Part shown: one piece after another, positions 7,847 through 15,659 of the stretch
Numbering within the stretch: the first letter of the stretch is position 1
Layout of the letters: every line of letters starts with the position of its first letter
Assembly (NCBI GenBank): GCA_016867815.1
Contig: VGIR01000018.1
Coordinates: forward strand, 1 to 40,567
Reading direction: 5' to 3'
Length of the DNA stretch: 40,567 nucleotides
Source: a candidate division WOR-3 bacterium
GTDB lineage: Bacteria; Hydrothermota; Tepidihabitantia; Tepidihabitantales; Tepidihabitantaceae
The notes under the pieces: model-generated
Told to the model about the DNA's origin: nothing
Database searches by the model: none
The model's input: the letters and a program-made list of their open reading frames with translations, nothing else
Made by a program: the position numbers and the translations under genes

Positions 7847-8710
7847 ATGAAGAGACTGCTGCTAGCCCTGATCCTGACCGCTGCCGCCGCCTTTGCCGGC
7901 GGCATCACAGGCCAGGTCGTAGATGCTGAGACCGGCGACCCGATTGCCGGGGCAGTCGTCGTCGCCAGGTCAGCGAGCGACGCCGGCCGGGCGCAGACGA
8001 ATGAACGCGGTGTCTACCGCATCACCGACCTCGAGCCGGGCAAGTACAGCGTTGCTGCCAAGGCTCGCGGGTATCTGCTTTCCCGCTACCCACGCCCGGT
8101 CCCGGTTCGCGCGACCGAGATGACCGATGGCATTGACTTCCGACTGGCGGGGAAGCGGGCCGGTGATGGCGCCATCTCCGGACGGGTTGTAGACCGACGG
8201 ACCGACGAGCCAATCCGTGGCGCGACAATTGTCGCGGTTGGCGGCGGCGCCAGGTACAAGGCAAGAACCGACGGTCGGGGTAGATACCTGCTCCGAGGAC
8301 TCAAGCCGGGCCGGTACAGCGTCACCGCCGGCGCCCGCGGCTATGTCAAGGAGTCGTACCCGCGGCCGGTGCCGGTCGTTGCCGGACGCGTGACCAAGGA
8401 CATCGATTTCGCGCTCGCTTCCCGGCAAAGGTCGGGCGCAATCACCGGCCGGGTAGTAGACGCCCGTACCCGTGAGCCGATTGCCGGCGCGGTCGTAGTC
8501 GCCCGGGGCGAGCACGGAAACGGACGCGCCCTGACCGACCGCCGCGGCCACTACGTTCTCAAGCTCAAGCCGGGCTCCTACCAGGTCGCTGCCCGCGCCC
8601 GCGGCTACGTGCCCGAGGCCTATCCGCGCCCGGTACCTGTCAAGCCCGGACGCGTGACCAAAGACATAGACTTCGCGCTGCGTCACAGTCAGGCCGGCCT
8701 GGCCGACTGA
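7847..8710 (+). CDS. Three carboxypeptidase-regulatory-like (CarboxypepD_reg) repeats, exported
   Basis: The start is ATG 7847 behind GGAGG (aaacggaggactgct); an upstream ATG at 7784 lies inside the promoter and is rejected. A signal peptide (MKRLLLALILTAAAAFAGG) precedes three tandem beta-sandwich repeats of about 90 residues. Each has the family pattern G.I.G.VVD..T.EPI.GA.V.A......T..RG.Y....LKPG.Y.V.A.ARGY. Each repeat then continues with an added YPRPVPV segment and a DIDFAL/DIDFRL strand that are conserved among the three copies. Such domains usually serve as surface or periplasmic binding or structural modules. There is no catalytic domain. The sigma54-type promoter at 7779 links it to the kinase/regulator system at 2.6-5.2 kb. 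Confidence 0.85.
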   Translation: MKRLLLALILTAAAAFAGGITGQVVDAETGDPIAGAVVVARSASDAGRAQTNERGVYRITDLEPGKYSVAAKARGYLLSRYPRPVPVRATEMTDGIDFRLAGKRAGDGAISGRVVDRRTDEPIRGATIVAVGGGARYKARTDGRGRYLLRGLKPGRYSVTAGARGYVKESYPRPVPVVAGRVTKDIDFALASRQRSGAITGRVVDARTREPIAGAVVVARGEHGNGRALTDRRGHYVLKLKPGSYQVAARARGYVPEAYPRPVPVKPGRVTKDIDFALRHSQAGLAD

Positions 8711-8725
8711 CAGAACGGTTTCGCA

Positions 8726-8756
8726 ACTGCCCGCTGCCGTCCCGGCGGCGGGCAGT
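8726..8756. terminator. Stem-loop between convergent genes
   Basis: ACTGCCCGCTGCCG (8726-8739) pairs with CGGCGGCGGGCAGT (8743-8756) with one non-Watson-Crick position and a 3-base loop. It lies between the convergent genes ending at 8710 and 8805 and could serve both strands. No T-run is present. Confidence 0.55.
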
Positions 8757-8804
8757 CGCTTTCAGGCGAGACCAGAGGCCCTGCGACCGTCAGGCGGCCA
8801 GCGG

Positions 8805-9647
8805 CTATCCGAAGCGGCCGGAGATGTAGTTCTCGGTGTCGGTTTGTTTGGGGGTGGTGAAGATCTGCTTGGTCGCGCCGAATTCCTTGAGCACGCCCAG
8901 CAGCATGAAGCCGGTATAGTCGGAGACCCGGGCCGCCTGCTGCATGTTGTGGGTCACGATGACGATGCAGTACTTCTCTTTCAGGCCCCGCATTAGGTCC
9001 TCGACGTGCAGCGTGGCAATCGGGTCGAGCGCCGAGCAGGGCTCATCCATCAGCAGCACCTCGGGTTCGACCGCGAGCATCCGGGCGATGCAGAGCCGCT
9101 GACGTTGCTCGTCGGTGAGCCGCAGCGCACTCTCGTTCAGCTTGTCTTTGACCTCGTCCCACATGTGCACCGAGCGGAGGCAGCGTTCGACAATGGCCTG
9201 AAGCTCGGAGCCGTTGTTGGTGCCGTGGACGCGCGGGCCATAGGCTACATTATCGAACACCGAGAGTGGAAAGACGTTGGGGCGCTGAAAGACCATGCCG
9301 ACGCGCTTCCGGAGTCCGAGCACACTGAGCCGGTAGATGTCGTGTCCGTCGAGTAGAATTTCGCCCTTGATGCGGGCTCCGTCCACGAGTTCGTTCATCC
9401 GGTTCAGGCTGCGCAGGAGTGTGGACTTCCCGCAACCGGAAGGGCCGATAATGGCGGTTATCGCACGGGCGGGGAAGGCGATGGACACGGACTTGACTGC
9501 CTGGAAGCTGCCGTAGAAGACGTCGAGGTTGCGGGTGGAGAGTTTGACAGAAGAGGGATCGGGGGAGCGAGGGATCAAGGGATCAAGTGCAGAACCCGGA
9601 CTTTCCACCACTGTATCCCTTTGGCCCTTCATCCCTCTATCCCTCAT
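8805..9647 (-). CDS. Phosphate ABC transporter ATPase, second copy (degenerate signature motif)
   Basis: This PstB-type ATPase has Walker [10 protein letters not shown] (68-76), Q-loop glutamine (VFQRP, Q121), Walker B LLMDE (198-202) and switch histidine (VTHN, H233). The ABC signature, however, reads LTDEQ (177-181) instead of LSGGQ. The adjacent paralogue has the opposite set of defects, suggesting an asymmetric heterodimer driving phosphate import through PstC/PstA. The start ATG (9647) overlaps the stop of pstB1 in ATGA, supporting coupled translation. The first 34 or so residues ([18 protein letters not shown]...) lie before the usual family N-terminus and are encoded by an imperfect palindromic repeat (9553-9645). 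It is the last gene of pstSCAB1B2. Confidence 0.92.
   Translation of the reverse strand: MRDRGMKGQRDTVVESPGSALDPLIPRSPDPSSVKLSTRNLDVFYGSFQAVKSVSIAFPARAITAIIGPSGCGKSTLLRSLNRMNELVDGARIKGEILLDGHDIYRLSVLGLRKRVGMVFQRPNVFPLSVFDNVAYGPRVHGTNNGSELQAIVERCLRSVHMWDEVKDKLNESALRLTDEQRQRLCIARMLAVEPEVLLMDEPCSALDPIATLHVEDLMRGLKEKYCIVIVTHNMQQAARVSDYTGFMLLGVLKEFGATKQIFTTPKQTDTENYISGRFG
9553..9645. repeat. Imperfect inverted repeat inside the pstB2 5' end
   Basis: Arm 9553-9589 (starts gagggatcgggggagcgagg) and arm 9609-9645 (ends catccctctatccctc) are complementary at 27 of 37 positions around a 19-base loop. The unit resembles GGGATCAAG or GAGGGAT, repeated loosely. It is translated as the N-terminal extension of the second PstB. 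A single-arm relative occurs at 25355-25395. Confidence 0.7.
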
Positions 9648-10465
9648 CCGATGCGGCCCGAGACGTAGTCGTCGGTGCGCTTGTCCCTGGGGGTAGTGAA
9701 CATCTGCGCCGCCTCGCCCTCTTCGACGAGCTCGCCGGAGAGGAAGAAGGCGACGCGGTCCGAGACCCGGGCCGCCTGCTTGACGTTGTTAGTTACCAGC
9801 ACCCAGGTGAAACGGCTCTTCAGTTCACGCATCGCGTTCTCTATCTGGGCAGTTGATATCGGATCGAGCCCGGAGGTCGGCTCGTCCATCATGATCACCT
9901 CGGGGTTGACCGCAATGGTGCGGGCGATACAGAGACGCTGTTGCTGGCCGCCCGACAGACGAAGCGCAGAGGTCTGAAGTCGGTCCTTGACTTCGTCCCA
10001 GAGAGCGGCGGCGCGCAGGCTCTGTTCGACCAGGTCGGCGAGTTGCGACTTGTGCGGTCGGGCCTTGAGGCGCGGGCCATAGGCGATGTTGTCATAGATG
10101 GTGCCGGGCAGTGGGACCGGGGTCGCGAAAATTAGCCCGACCCGGCGGCGCAGAGCGTCGATGTTAATCCGGCGCACTTCCTCGCCGTCGAGCAGGACGT
10201 CGCCGGAACGGAGGAACTCGCGCTGGGTTTCAATCATGCGGTTGATGACGCGCAGGAGAGTGGTCTTGCCACTGTGGGCCGGCCCGATGACCGAGACGAT
10301 GGAGTTCGCCGCGATGGTAAGGTCTACTCCTTTGAGTATCAGGCGCTTGTTCACCGCCACCGCGAGGTTGTTTATGGAGACTTTGGAGGCAGGCTGAGGT
10401 CGAGGTTCAAGTTGAGACGCGGAGCTCTCAGGAGCAGGTTGAGGTCGAGGTTGAGTTTGAGGCAT
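9644..10465 (-). CDS. pstB: Phosphate ABC transporter ATPase PstB, first copy (Q-loop and switch-His replaced)
   Basis: This 273-residue PstB has Walker [10 protein letters not shown] (61-69), a canonical signature LSGGQ (170-174) followed by QQRLCIAR, and Walker B VIMMDE (190-195). Two catalytic positions differ from the family. The Q-loop reads IFATP, with Ala114 in place of Gln. The switch reads VTNN, with Asn226 in place of His. Its own nucleotide site is therefore probably poorly hydrolytic, while its signature can complete the site of the paralogue. The first 27 residues, PRPQPAPE-rich, come from a CCTCAACCTCGA-type repeat; an AAGGA site sits 4 bases before the ATG, so this extension is probably translated. 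The gene follows pstA by 24 bases. Confidence 0.93.
   Translation of the reverse strand: MPQTQPRPQPAPESSASQLEPRPQPASKVSINNLAVAVNKRLILKGVDLTIAANSIVSVIGPAHSGKTTLLRVINRMIETQREFLRSGDVLLDGEEVRRINIDALRRRVGLIFATPVPLPGTIYDNIAYGPRLKARPHKSQLADLVEQSLRAAALWDEVKDRLQTSALRLSGGQQQRLCIARTIAVNPEVIMMDEPTSGLDPISTAQIENAMRELKSRFTWVLVTNNVKQAARVSDRVAFFLSGELVEEGEAAQMFTTPRDKRTDDYVSGRIG
10385..10465. repeat. Direct phrase-like repeat encoding the PstB1 N-terminus
   Basis: Two related copies on the plus strand, caggctgaggtcgaggttca (near 10391) and caggttgaggtcgaggttga (near 10436), are separated by about 25 bases. On the coding strand this is a CAACCTCGACCTCAGCCTG-type unit, read as QPRPQPA and EPRPQPA in the protein. 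Confidence 0.6.
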
Positions 10466-10489
10466 GGAGTCCTTGACCCTAACCTCTCC

Positions 10490-11326
10490 CTACCGCATCT
10501 TCCGGGTCAGGCGGAACATCAGCGAGTAGGCGACGACGTTGATAAGGAGAATCGCGGCGATGAGCAGGAACGCGGTGCCGTAGGCCCGCTCCATCGAGAG
10601 GCCCTCGCGGGCCAGTATGTAGAAGTGGACCGCCATGGTGCGGGCCGGGTCGAAGAGCGACTTCGGGATGAGCAAAGACGAACCGGCAGTGAAGATGGTG
10701 GCCGCGGTTTCAGCGACACTGCGGCCCATGCCGAGGATGACACCGGTGAGAATACCGGGCAGGGCGTTGGGCAGGACCACTCGCATGATGGTCTGAGACT
10801 TGGCCCCGCCGAGCGAATAGCTGACCTCCCGCAGGTTGTAGGGCACGGCGCGGATGGCCTCTTCGCTGGTGCGGATGATGGTCGGCAGAATCATGAAGGC
10901 GAGCGTGAGGCCGCCGGCAGCAAGCGACCAGCCCATGCGCAGTCGGATGACGAAGAGGATGAAGCCGAACAGGCCGAAGATTATCGAGGGGACGCCGGCG
11001 AGCGCGTCCGCCCCGAAGCGAATGACCCGCGTGATTACCGACTCGCGCGTGTACTCGCACAGGTAGACGGCGCTGCCGACGCCGATGGGAGTGGCGATGG
11101 CGATCGCGAGCAGGCTGATGTAGATGGTGGCGATGATGGTCGGCAGGATGCCGCCTTCTTTGCCCATCCGCTCTGGCATGCCGAACAGGAACTCGGGGGT
11201 GATGACGCGCGCGCCCTTGCTGGTGATGAACCCGATGATGAAGAAGAGAACTATCAGCGTGAACAATGTCATCGCCGCGAGCAGGACCCAGGCGATGCGC
11301 TGCCAGGCGAGAGGGCGAATCACCAT
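10490..11326 (-). CDS. pstA: Phosphate ABC transporter permease PstA
   Basis: This 278-residue inner-membrane permease has about six hydrophobic segments. The cytoplasmic EAA-type coupling loop REVSYSLGGAKSQTIMRVVL is followed by LPNALPGILTGVILGMGRSVAETA, as in PstA. It pairs with PstC to form the phosphate channel. The start ATG (11326) lies directly beside the palindromic repeat at 11335-11422, and no clear Shine-Dalgarno is seen; a GTG codon follows immediately. The gap to pstC is 100 bases and is mostly occupied by the repeat, yet gene order and strand indicate one operon. Confidence 0.93.
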   Translation of the reverse strand: MVIRPLAWQRIAWVLLAAMTLFTLIVLFFIIGFITSKGARVITPEFLFGMPERMGKEGGILPTIIATIYISLLAIAIATPIGVGSAVYLCEYTRESVITRVIRFGADALAGVPSIIFGLFGFILFVIRLRMGWSLAAGGLTLAFMILPTIIRTSEEAIRAVPYNLREVSYSLGGAKSQTIMRVVLPNALPGILTGVILGMGRSVAETAATIFTAGSSLLIPKSLFDPARTMAVHFYILAREGLSMERAYGTAFLLIAAILLINVVAYSLMFRLTRKMR

Positions 11327-11334
11327 GGTAGTCT

Positions 11335-11422
11335 AGTGGTCAAGTGGCCCAGTGGTCGAGTGGCGGAGTCGGAATCCGGCGTTCTACACTGGGCCACTGG
11401 ATCACTGGGACACTTGGTCACT
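11335..11422. repeat. Imperfect inverted repeat between pstC and pstA
   Basis: Arm 11335-11363 (begins agtggtcaagtggcccagtg) and arm 11394-11422 (begins ccactggatcactgggacac) are complementary at 24 of 29 positions. Three of the five mismatches would be G-U wobbles in plus-strand RNA. A relative of the left arm (gtggtcaagtggtccagtcg) occurs at 12272. Confidence 0.75.
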
Positions 11423-11426
11423 CTTC

Positions 11427-12266
11427 TCACGTTCTCGGCCTCGTGACCGCCAGCGCGATGGTGTTCAGGATGGCGATGATGATGAAGAGGACCATGCCGG
11501 TGGCGAAGAGCGCGGCCTGGTGGTCCCCGGAGGCGTAGCCCATCTCGAGCGCGATGTTGGCGGTAAGCGTGCGGACCGGCTGGAGCAGAGACGTGGGCAG
11601 GGTCAAGGCGTTGCCCGCGACCATGATGACGGCCATGGTCTCGCCGATGGCGCGGCCCATTCCAAGGATGAACGCGGCGATGATGCCGGACCTGGCTGCG
11701 GGCAATTGCACGCGGTAGAGTGTCTGCCACCGAGTGGCGCCCAGCGCGAGCGAGCCTTCTTTGTACAGCGGCGGTACCGCATGGAGCGCATCGAGCGAGA
11801 TGGCGATTACGGTCGGCAGGGTCATGATGCCGAGGATGATGGCTGAGGCGAGCACGCTGAACCCGGGACCGCCGAATGCCCGGCGGATCATCGGGACGAG
11901 CACGACTACGCCGATGAAGCCGTAGACGACGGAAGGGATGCCTGCCAGCAGTTCGATCATCGGCTTCAGGACGCGTACGCTCCAGCGCGGGGCAAACTCC
12001 GCGAGGAACATGGCGCAGGAGAGGCCGAGGGTAGCGCCGATGATGACCGCCAGGACAGTGACCTCGAGCGAGCCGACAATCATCGGCAGGATGCCGAACC
12101 GTCCCTTGCCTGGAGCCCATTGCGCCGAGGCTATGAAGTCCCAGACCCCGACCTTCGCGACCAGTGGAACGCCCTCGCGGAAGATGAAGTAGGCGATGAT
12201 GAATATCGTCGCCACGGCCGACAGGGCGACGAGGAGCAGTCCCCTCTCGATCAGCTTCTCGCGCAT
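11427..12266 (-). CDS. pstC: Phosphate ABC transporter permease PstC
   Basis: This is a 279-residue permease with an N-terminal anchor helix (LLLVALSAVATIFIIAYFIF) and further membrane segments. It carries the family features LAGIPSVVYGFIG and the coupling loop KEGSLALGATRWQTLYRVQL followed by LPAARSGI and GMGRAIGETMA. I chose ATG 12266 (MREKLIERG). A longer frame from 12335 only adds residues encoded by the repeat that fills the pstS-pstC gap. It forms the transmembrane heterodimer with PstA. Confidence 0.92.
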   Translation of the reverse strand: MREKLIERGLLLVALSAVATIFIIAYFIFREGVPLVAKVGVWDFIASAQWAPGKGRFGILPMIVGSLEVTVLAVIIGATLGLSCAMFLAEFAPRWSVRVLKPMIELLAGIPSVVYGFIGVVVLVPMIRRAFGGPGFSVLASAIILGIMTLPTVIAISLDALHAVPPLYKEGSLALGATRWQTLYRVQLPAARSGIIAAFILGMGRAIGETMAVIMVAGNALTLPTSLLQPVRTLTANIALEMGYASGDHQAALFATGMVLFIIIAILNTIALAVTRPRT

Positions 12267-12271
12267 CAGAG

Positions 12272-12368
12272 CGTGGTCAAGTGGTCCAGTCGTCCAGTGG
12301 TTCAGTGCCGGATACCGGACTCCGGCGATCTGCATTTTGACATCTGCATCTTGCAGTTTGACTTCTCA
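12272..12368. repeat. Phrase-like repeats in the pstS-pstC gap
   Basis: Two repeat families sit side by side. The first is gtggtcaagtggtccagtcg (from 12272), related to the arm at 11335. The second is tctgcattttgacatctgca with continuation ttgcagtttgacttctc (12330-12366), related to 318-356. Between them, ggataccggactccggcgat resembles the loop of the 11335-11422 palindrome. Confidence 0.55.
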
Positions 12369-13202
12369 TCGTACTCTCGTGAGTCCTTCTTCAGCCAGTG
12401 CCTTCTGGCCCGAGTCGCTGAGTACGTAGTTGATGAACTCCCTTGCCGCGCCGGTGGCCTCGCCGTTGGTGAGGAAGAGGAACCGGCGGACCACCGGGTA
12501 CTTGCCGCTGCGGATTGCCGTCTCGGTCGGAGCGACGCCGTCCAGTACCACCGCGGCCACGCGTTCGTCGACGAGGCCGGAAGAGATATAGCTGATTGCG
12601 GCCGGGTCCGAAGCGACGATTTCGCGAACCGAGCCATTGGAGTTCTGCACGAGCGCGTCGGGCGCGAGCGCGGCCGGCTCCGCCTTGCCGTCCCTGCCCC
12701 TTGGCATACCCGCGACCATCACCTTCTCGTCGAAGCTCGCGCGCGTGCCCGAGCCTTCCTCGCGCGTGATGGGGGTGATGCGCTGGTCCGGTCCGCCGAG
12801 TTCCTGCCAGTTCCGGATGCGACCCGCAAAAACGTCCCGCGCCTGCACCAGTGTCAGTTTACGCACCGGGTTCCTCGCGTTGACGATGAGCGCGATGGCG
12901 TCCAGGGCGATGGGGATTTCCACCAGGCTTGTCTCGGCATCATGCAGTTCCCGGGAGGACATGCCGATGGCGCAGATCCTATTCTGGCATGCCCGGATGC
13001 CGGCGCTCGACCCGCCACCCTGGACGCTGATTTCGCTGCCGGGGTGTATGGCCATGTAGTGCTCGGCCAGCAGTTCGGCAAAAGGCTCCACCGAGGTGGA
13101 ACCGGCAACGGTCAGCGCGTTCTTGGAGCCGCGGCTGCACCCGAGCAGCGAAAGGAGCGCCGCGCACGCGAGGGCCACGAAGTACCGCAATGGTGTCGGC
13201 AT
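12366..13202 (-). CDS. pstS: Phosphate-binding lipoprotein PstS
   Basis: This 278-residue substrate-binding protein has a signal peptide ending in a lipobox (LLSLLGC), so it is membrane-tethered. The mature part opens with the PstS signature LTVAGSTSVEPFAELLAEHY. It has GGGSSAGI (ligand loop) and the phosphate-contacting EGSGTR segment in ITREEGSGTRASFDE. It delivers phosphate to PstC/PstA and is the first gene of the operon. A TATATT hexamer lies 12 bases upstream of the ATG. No phoU, phoB or phoR is visible in the window. Confidence 0.94.
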   Translation of the reverse strand: MPTPLRYFVALACAALLSLLGCSRGSKNALTVAGSTSVEPFAELLAEHYMAIHPGSEISVQGGGSSAGIRACQNRICAIGMSSRELHDAETSLVEIPIALDAIALIVNARNPVRKLTLVQARDVFAGRIRNWQELGGPDQRITPITREEGSGTRASFDEKVMVAGMPRGRDGKAEPAALAPDALVQNSNGSVREIVASDPAAISYISSGLVDERVAAVVLDGVAPTETAIRSGKYPVVRRFLFLTNGEATGAAREFINYVLSDSGQKALAEEGLTRVR

Positions 13203-13214
13203 GCGACTGACACT

Positions 13215-13220
13215 AATATA
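13215..13220 (-). promoter_or_regulatory. Possible -10 element of the pst operon
   Basis: On the minus strand TATATT ends 12 bases before the pstS ATG. The -35 position has no good match, so this is a weak promoter call; an activator-dependent promoter would fit a phosphate-starvation operon. Confidence 0.35.
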
Positions 13221-13275
13221 CTGAGTAGAGTCAAGTGCGTATCAGTTTTGTGTTAGGACTGCGCTAAGGCGAAGT

Positions 13276-13605
13276 TCACCACTTCTTGAAGATGAAGAAG
13301 ACCGCCGCGACAATCAGGCCGAAACCAACCAGGTAGTTCCAGCGAAGCTGCTCCTTGAGGTAGACGACCGAGAAGACCGAGAACACCACCAGTGTGATGA
13401 CTTCCTGAATGGTCTTCAGTTGCGCCCCGCTGAACCGGCCGTAGCCGATGCGGTTGGCTGGGACCTGGAAACAGTACTCGGCGAGCGCGATTCCCCAACT
13501 GGCGAGGATGGCCAGCAAGAGAGGGGAATTCCGATACTTAAGATGCCCGTACCACGCGAAAGTCATGAAGATGTTGGAGACAATCAGCAGGCCGATAGTT
13601 GCCAT
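13276..13605 (-). CDS. DUF486 / DMT-superfamily small membrane protein
   Basis: This 109-residue protein has four hydrophobic helices and the strongly conserved DUF486 pattern: FMTFAWYGHLKY near the N-terminus, EYCFQVPANRIGYGRFSGAQ in the centre and LKTIQEVITLVVFSVFSVVY after it. It is a predicted half-size member of the drug/metabolite transporter superfamily, probably acting as a dimer in the inner membrane; its substrate is unknown. It lies just upstream of pstS on the same strand but is separated from it by its own stop and the TATATT element, so a functional link to phosphate uptake is not implied. Confidence 0.88.
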   Translation of the reverse strand: MATIGLLIVSNIFMTFAWYGHLKYRNSPLLLAILASWGIALAEYCFQVPANRIGYGRFSGAQLKTIQEVITLVVFSVFSVVYLKEQLRWNYLVGFGLIVAAVFFIFKKW

Positions 13606-13701
13606 GGTGTTGCCAGTATGCCAGGCGCGAGCCGATTTGTCAAAGACGGCTAAGTTGCTGTGCCTGCAAGCGTAAGATGACCGTCAATGCCCAAGAAGTG
13701 C

Positions 13702-13729
13702 TTGACAGCGGGTGGCGCGTTTCTATAAT
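13702..13729 (+). promoter_or_regulatory. Consensus sigma70 promoter at a GTG start
   Basis: TTGACA (13702-13707), a 16-base spacer, and TATAAT (13724-13729) are both perfect hexamers. Transcription would start at about 13736, at the GTG codon at 13735, implying a leaderless mRNA. Confidence 0.75.
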
Positions 13730-13734
13730 CGCAC

Positions 13735-14577
13735 GTGCATCCGTCCGAACCGGTCCGGCAGCGGCTGGGCCTACAGATTCTCTTTGATTTCTCAAGCATA
13801 ATCGACGCCATCGGCTTCTGCTCCGACAACGGGCTCCGTGTGCTTGAGCTCAACCTCGGCAATATCGAGTTCCAGCGCCAACTGGCCCACGCCCGCGAGC
13901 GGCGGCGGATACGCGCCGCCGCGCTCCGACAGGAGGTGGCCCTGGCAATCCACGCGATTGACGGGCCATCTTTCTTTATACCCAGTGTCAGTGTACGCGC
14001 GGCCGGAATCCGCCAGCTCAAACAGGAACTCGACTGGGCGCACGGAGTCGGCGCGAAAAACGTCGTGATGCACCTCGGGTTCGACATGAACTTCGGAATG
14101 GATGGGGGCGCGCGCTACACTCACCGGGAATTCCCGGAGTACTACACGCGAGCGCTGACCGAGTCGCTCGCCGAGCTGAAGGCCTACGCGCGCGGAGAGT
14201 CGCGGCTCTGCGTCGAGAACGTCGGTGGGTTCCGGTACGACCTTACGCCGCCGATTCTCGACCGGCTCATCGGCGGCAACCTCGGCCTCTGCCTTGACGT
14301 CGGGCACATCAACACACTGAAGCCGGATGTGCGGGCGAAGGAGCTTGCGTTCTTCCGCAAGCACCGGGCGCACATCTTCCACAGCCATGTCCACGACAAC
14401 TCCGGGTTGCGCGACGAGCACTCGGCGCTCGGCCGCGGCCGGATCGACTTCGTGCCGTTCTTCAAGCTGCTTGAGAAGACCGATGCGCTCGTGGTTTTCG
14501 AAGTCCGGCCGAAAGAGTCGGCGCTTGAGAGCCTCCGCTACTTTGAGAAGGAGATCGAACCGAGGCTGGGAAGATGA
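13735..14577 (+). CDS. Sugar phosphate isomerase/epimerase-like TIM-barrel protein
   Basis: This 280-residue protein is of the xylose-isomerase-like / AP-endonuclease-2 fold. Likely metal ligands are spread along the barrel strands as usual: HAIDGP, VMHLGF, CVENVGG (Glu), CLDVGHIN (Asp, His), HSHVHDN (His) and VVFEVRP (Glu) near the end. These enzymes bind divalent metals and act on sugars or sugar phosphates, or nick DNA at abasic sites. The lack of the full nine-ligand endonuclease set makes an isomerase/epimerase more likely. GTG 13735 is taken as the start because a perfect sigma70 promoter ends 5 bases before it. Confidence 0.82.
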   Translation: MHPSEPVRQRLGLQILFDFSSIIDAIGFCSDNGLRVLELNLGNIEFQRQLAHARERRRIRAAALRQEVALAIHAIDGPSFFIPSVSVRAAGIRQLKQELDWAHGVGAKNVVMHLGFDMNFGMDGGARYTHREFPEYYTRALTESLAELKAYARGESRLCVENVGGFRYDLTPPILDRLIGGNLGLCLDVGHINTLKPDVRAKELAFFRKHRAHIFHSHVHDNSGLRDEHSALGRGRIDFVPFFKLLEKTDALVVFEVRPKESALESLRYFEKEIEPRLGR

Positions 14578-14603
14578 CCAGCGCAATCGGAACCCGAAGT
14601 ATT

Positions 14604-14682
14604 GCCACGAAAGCACGAAACACACGAAATGAGCCAGCCGACTCCAAGCTCTTCCGTTTCGTGGCCTTCGTGTCTTCGTGGC
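14604..14682. repeat. Imperfect inverted repeat (TTCGTG family)
   Basis: Arm 14604-14629 (gccacgaaagcacgaaacac...) and arm 14657-14682 (tttcgtggccttcgtgtctt...) are complementary at 21 of 26 positions with a 27-base loop. It fills the gap between two plus-strand genes. Related single arms (ctttgtgtcttggtgtcttt) lie at 35060-35085 and near 34488. Confidence 0.7.
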
Positions 14683-14746
14683 ATCCTTGTCCGAATCCGA
14701 TCCGGAAGTCCGAAGCAGTGAAGTGGTACGAAGAGCGGAGTTGGTT

Positions 14747-15082
14747 ATGAGCAAAGCAAAGCAGCTCGAACAGCTCGAGCAGGAGTGCCACACGCGAGGC
14801 GTTAAGCTCATCTACGACGACCTGCGCAGCGAGGGCGGGCTGTGCCGGTTGCGCGGGTCTTTCTACCTGATTCTCAACCGGCGGCTGGCATCCGAAACCA
14901 AGACCCGCATCATCGTGGATGCGCTGGCGCGGGTCCCGGAGCGGATTCCTCAGCCGGAGCCGGCAGTTCAGGTTTCCCCGGCGGAAACCACGCTGGTCGT
15001 CGTTGACTATCCGGAGCCGGTGTACGAAGAACCCGGAATCGGCATTCCCGTTGCCGCCGGCGTTCCGAACAGCCAGAGCTAG
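14747..15082 (+). CDS. Small hypothetical protein
   Basis: The start is ATG 14747 with a GCGGAG site 6 bases upstream; a longer frame from 14678 would begin inside the palindromic repeat and is rejected. The 111-residue product has a compact N-terminal part (residues 1-62). A charged helix (KAKQLEQLEQE) is followed by VKLIYDDLRSEGGLCRLRGS and FYLILNRRLASETKTRIIVD, which looks like a small alpha/beta domain. A Pro/Val-rich, probably flexible tail follows. I recognise no family. It follows the isomerase-like gene by 169 bases and may share its transcript. Confidence 0.65.
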   Translation: MSKAKQLEQLEQECHTRGVKLIYDDLRSEGGLCRLRGSFYLILNRRLASETKTRIIVDALARVPERIPQPEPAVQVSPAETTLVVVDYPEPVYEEPGIGIPVAAGVPNSQS

Positions 15083-15097
15083 TCCCGGATTGGAGAC

Positions 15098-15125
15098 ACA
15101 GCGGCGGGCGCAAGCCCGCCGCTGT
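15098..15125. terminator. Strong stem-loop between convergent genes
   Basis: Perfect 12-bp stem ACAGCGGCGGGC / GCCCGCCGCTGT with a GCAA tetraloop, between the genes ending at 15082 (+) and 15144 (-). It can serve both directions; no long T-run. Confidence 0.6.
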
Positions 15126-15143
15126 CTGTAGGCGCTTCCGCGT

Positions 15144-15644
15144 CTAGATCTTGATGAAGGTGCTGCCTTTCGCTTTGCAGATGGGGCATGCGTCCGGCAC
15201 GGAGTCGTACACGGTGTTGCCGCAGACCGGGCAGACGTAGACCTCGCGCTTCGGCAGGTCCTTGCCTGATTCAAGTGCGGCAAGGGCCGCGGTGTAGAGT
15301 TCGTGGTGGATCTTCTCGACCGCATTGGCGTAGCGGAACGAGGTCAGGGCCGCCGCGTGTTTGTCCGCTTCAGCATCTTTGATGAACTCGGGGTACATCG
15401 AGATGAACTCGTGGTGCTCGCCGGCAATCGCCGCCCTGACGTTTTCCTTCGTGTCTTTCACGCCGCCCATCGCGCGCAGGTGTGCGTGGGCGTGAACCGT
15501 CTCGGCTTCGGCGGCGGCGCGGAAGAGCCGGGCGATCTCGGGGAATCCGTCCTGGTCCGCTCTCTTCGCGAATGCCAGGTACTTGCGGTTTGCCTGGCTC
15601 TCGCCGGCAAAGGCCGCGGCCAGGTTGTCGAGTGATTTGGGCAT
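15144..15644 (-). CDS. Rubrerythrin
   Basis: This 166-residue protein has an N-terminal four-helix di-iron domain. Helix 1 has FAGESQANRKY, helix 2 has EAETVHAHAHL, helix 3 has IAGEHHEFI and helix 4 has IHHELY. A C-terminal rubredoxin-like Fe(Cys)4 domain (CPVCGNTVYDSVPDACPICK) follows. It reduces hydrogen peroxide in the cytoplasm of anaerobes and microaerophiles, taking electrons from rubredoxin or NADH reductases. The start is ATG 15644 with a GAGAGG site. It follows the TPR-like gene on the same strand across a palindromic repeat. Confidence 0.96.
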   Translation of the reverse strand: MPKSLDNLAAAFAGESQANRKYLAFAKRADQDGFPEIARLFRAAAEAETVHAHAHLRAMGGVKDTKENVRAAIAGEHHEFISMYPEFIKDAEADKHAAALTSFRYANAVEKIHHELYTAALAALESGKDLPKREVYVCPVCGNTVYDSVPDACPICKAKGSTFIKI

Positions 15645-15659
15645 GGAGATCCTCTCAGG

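Noticed and set aside
12267-12335. Longer pstC start at 12335
   Set aside because: The extra 23 residues are encoded by the intergenic repeat, and the ATG at 12266 begins the conserved N-terminal helix; unlike pstB2 there is no coupling signal for the longer start.
10274-13256. Long plus-strand frames opposite the pst genes
   Set aside because: Antisense to clear PstA/PstC/PstS sequences; composition Asp/Gly/Arg-rich without domains.
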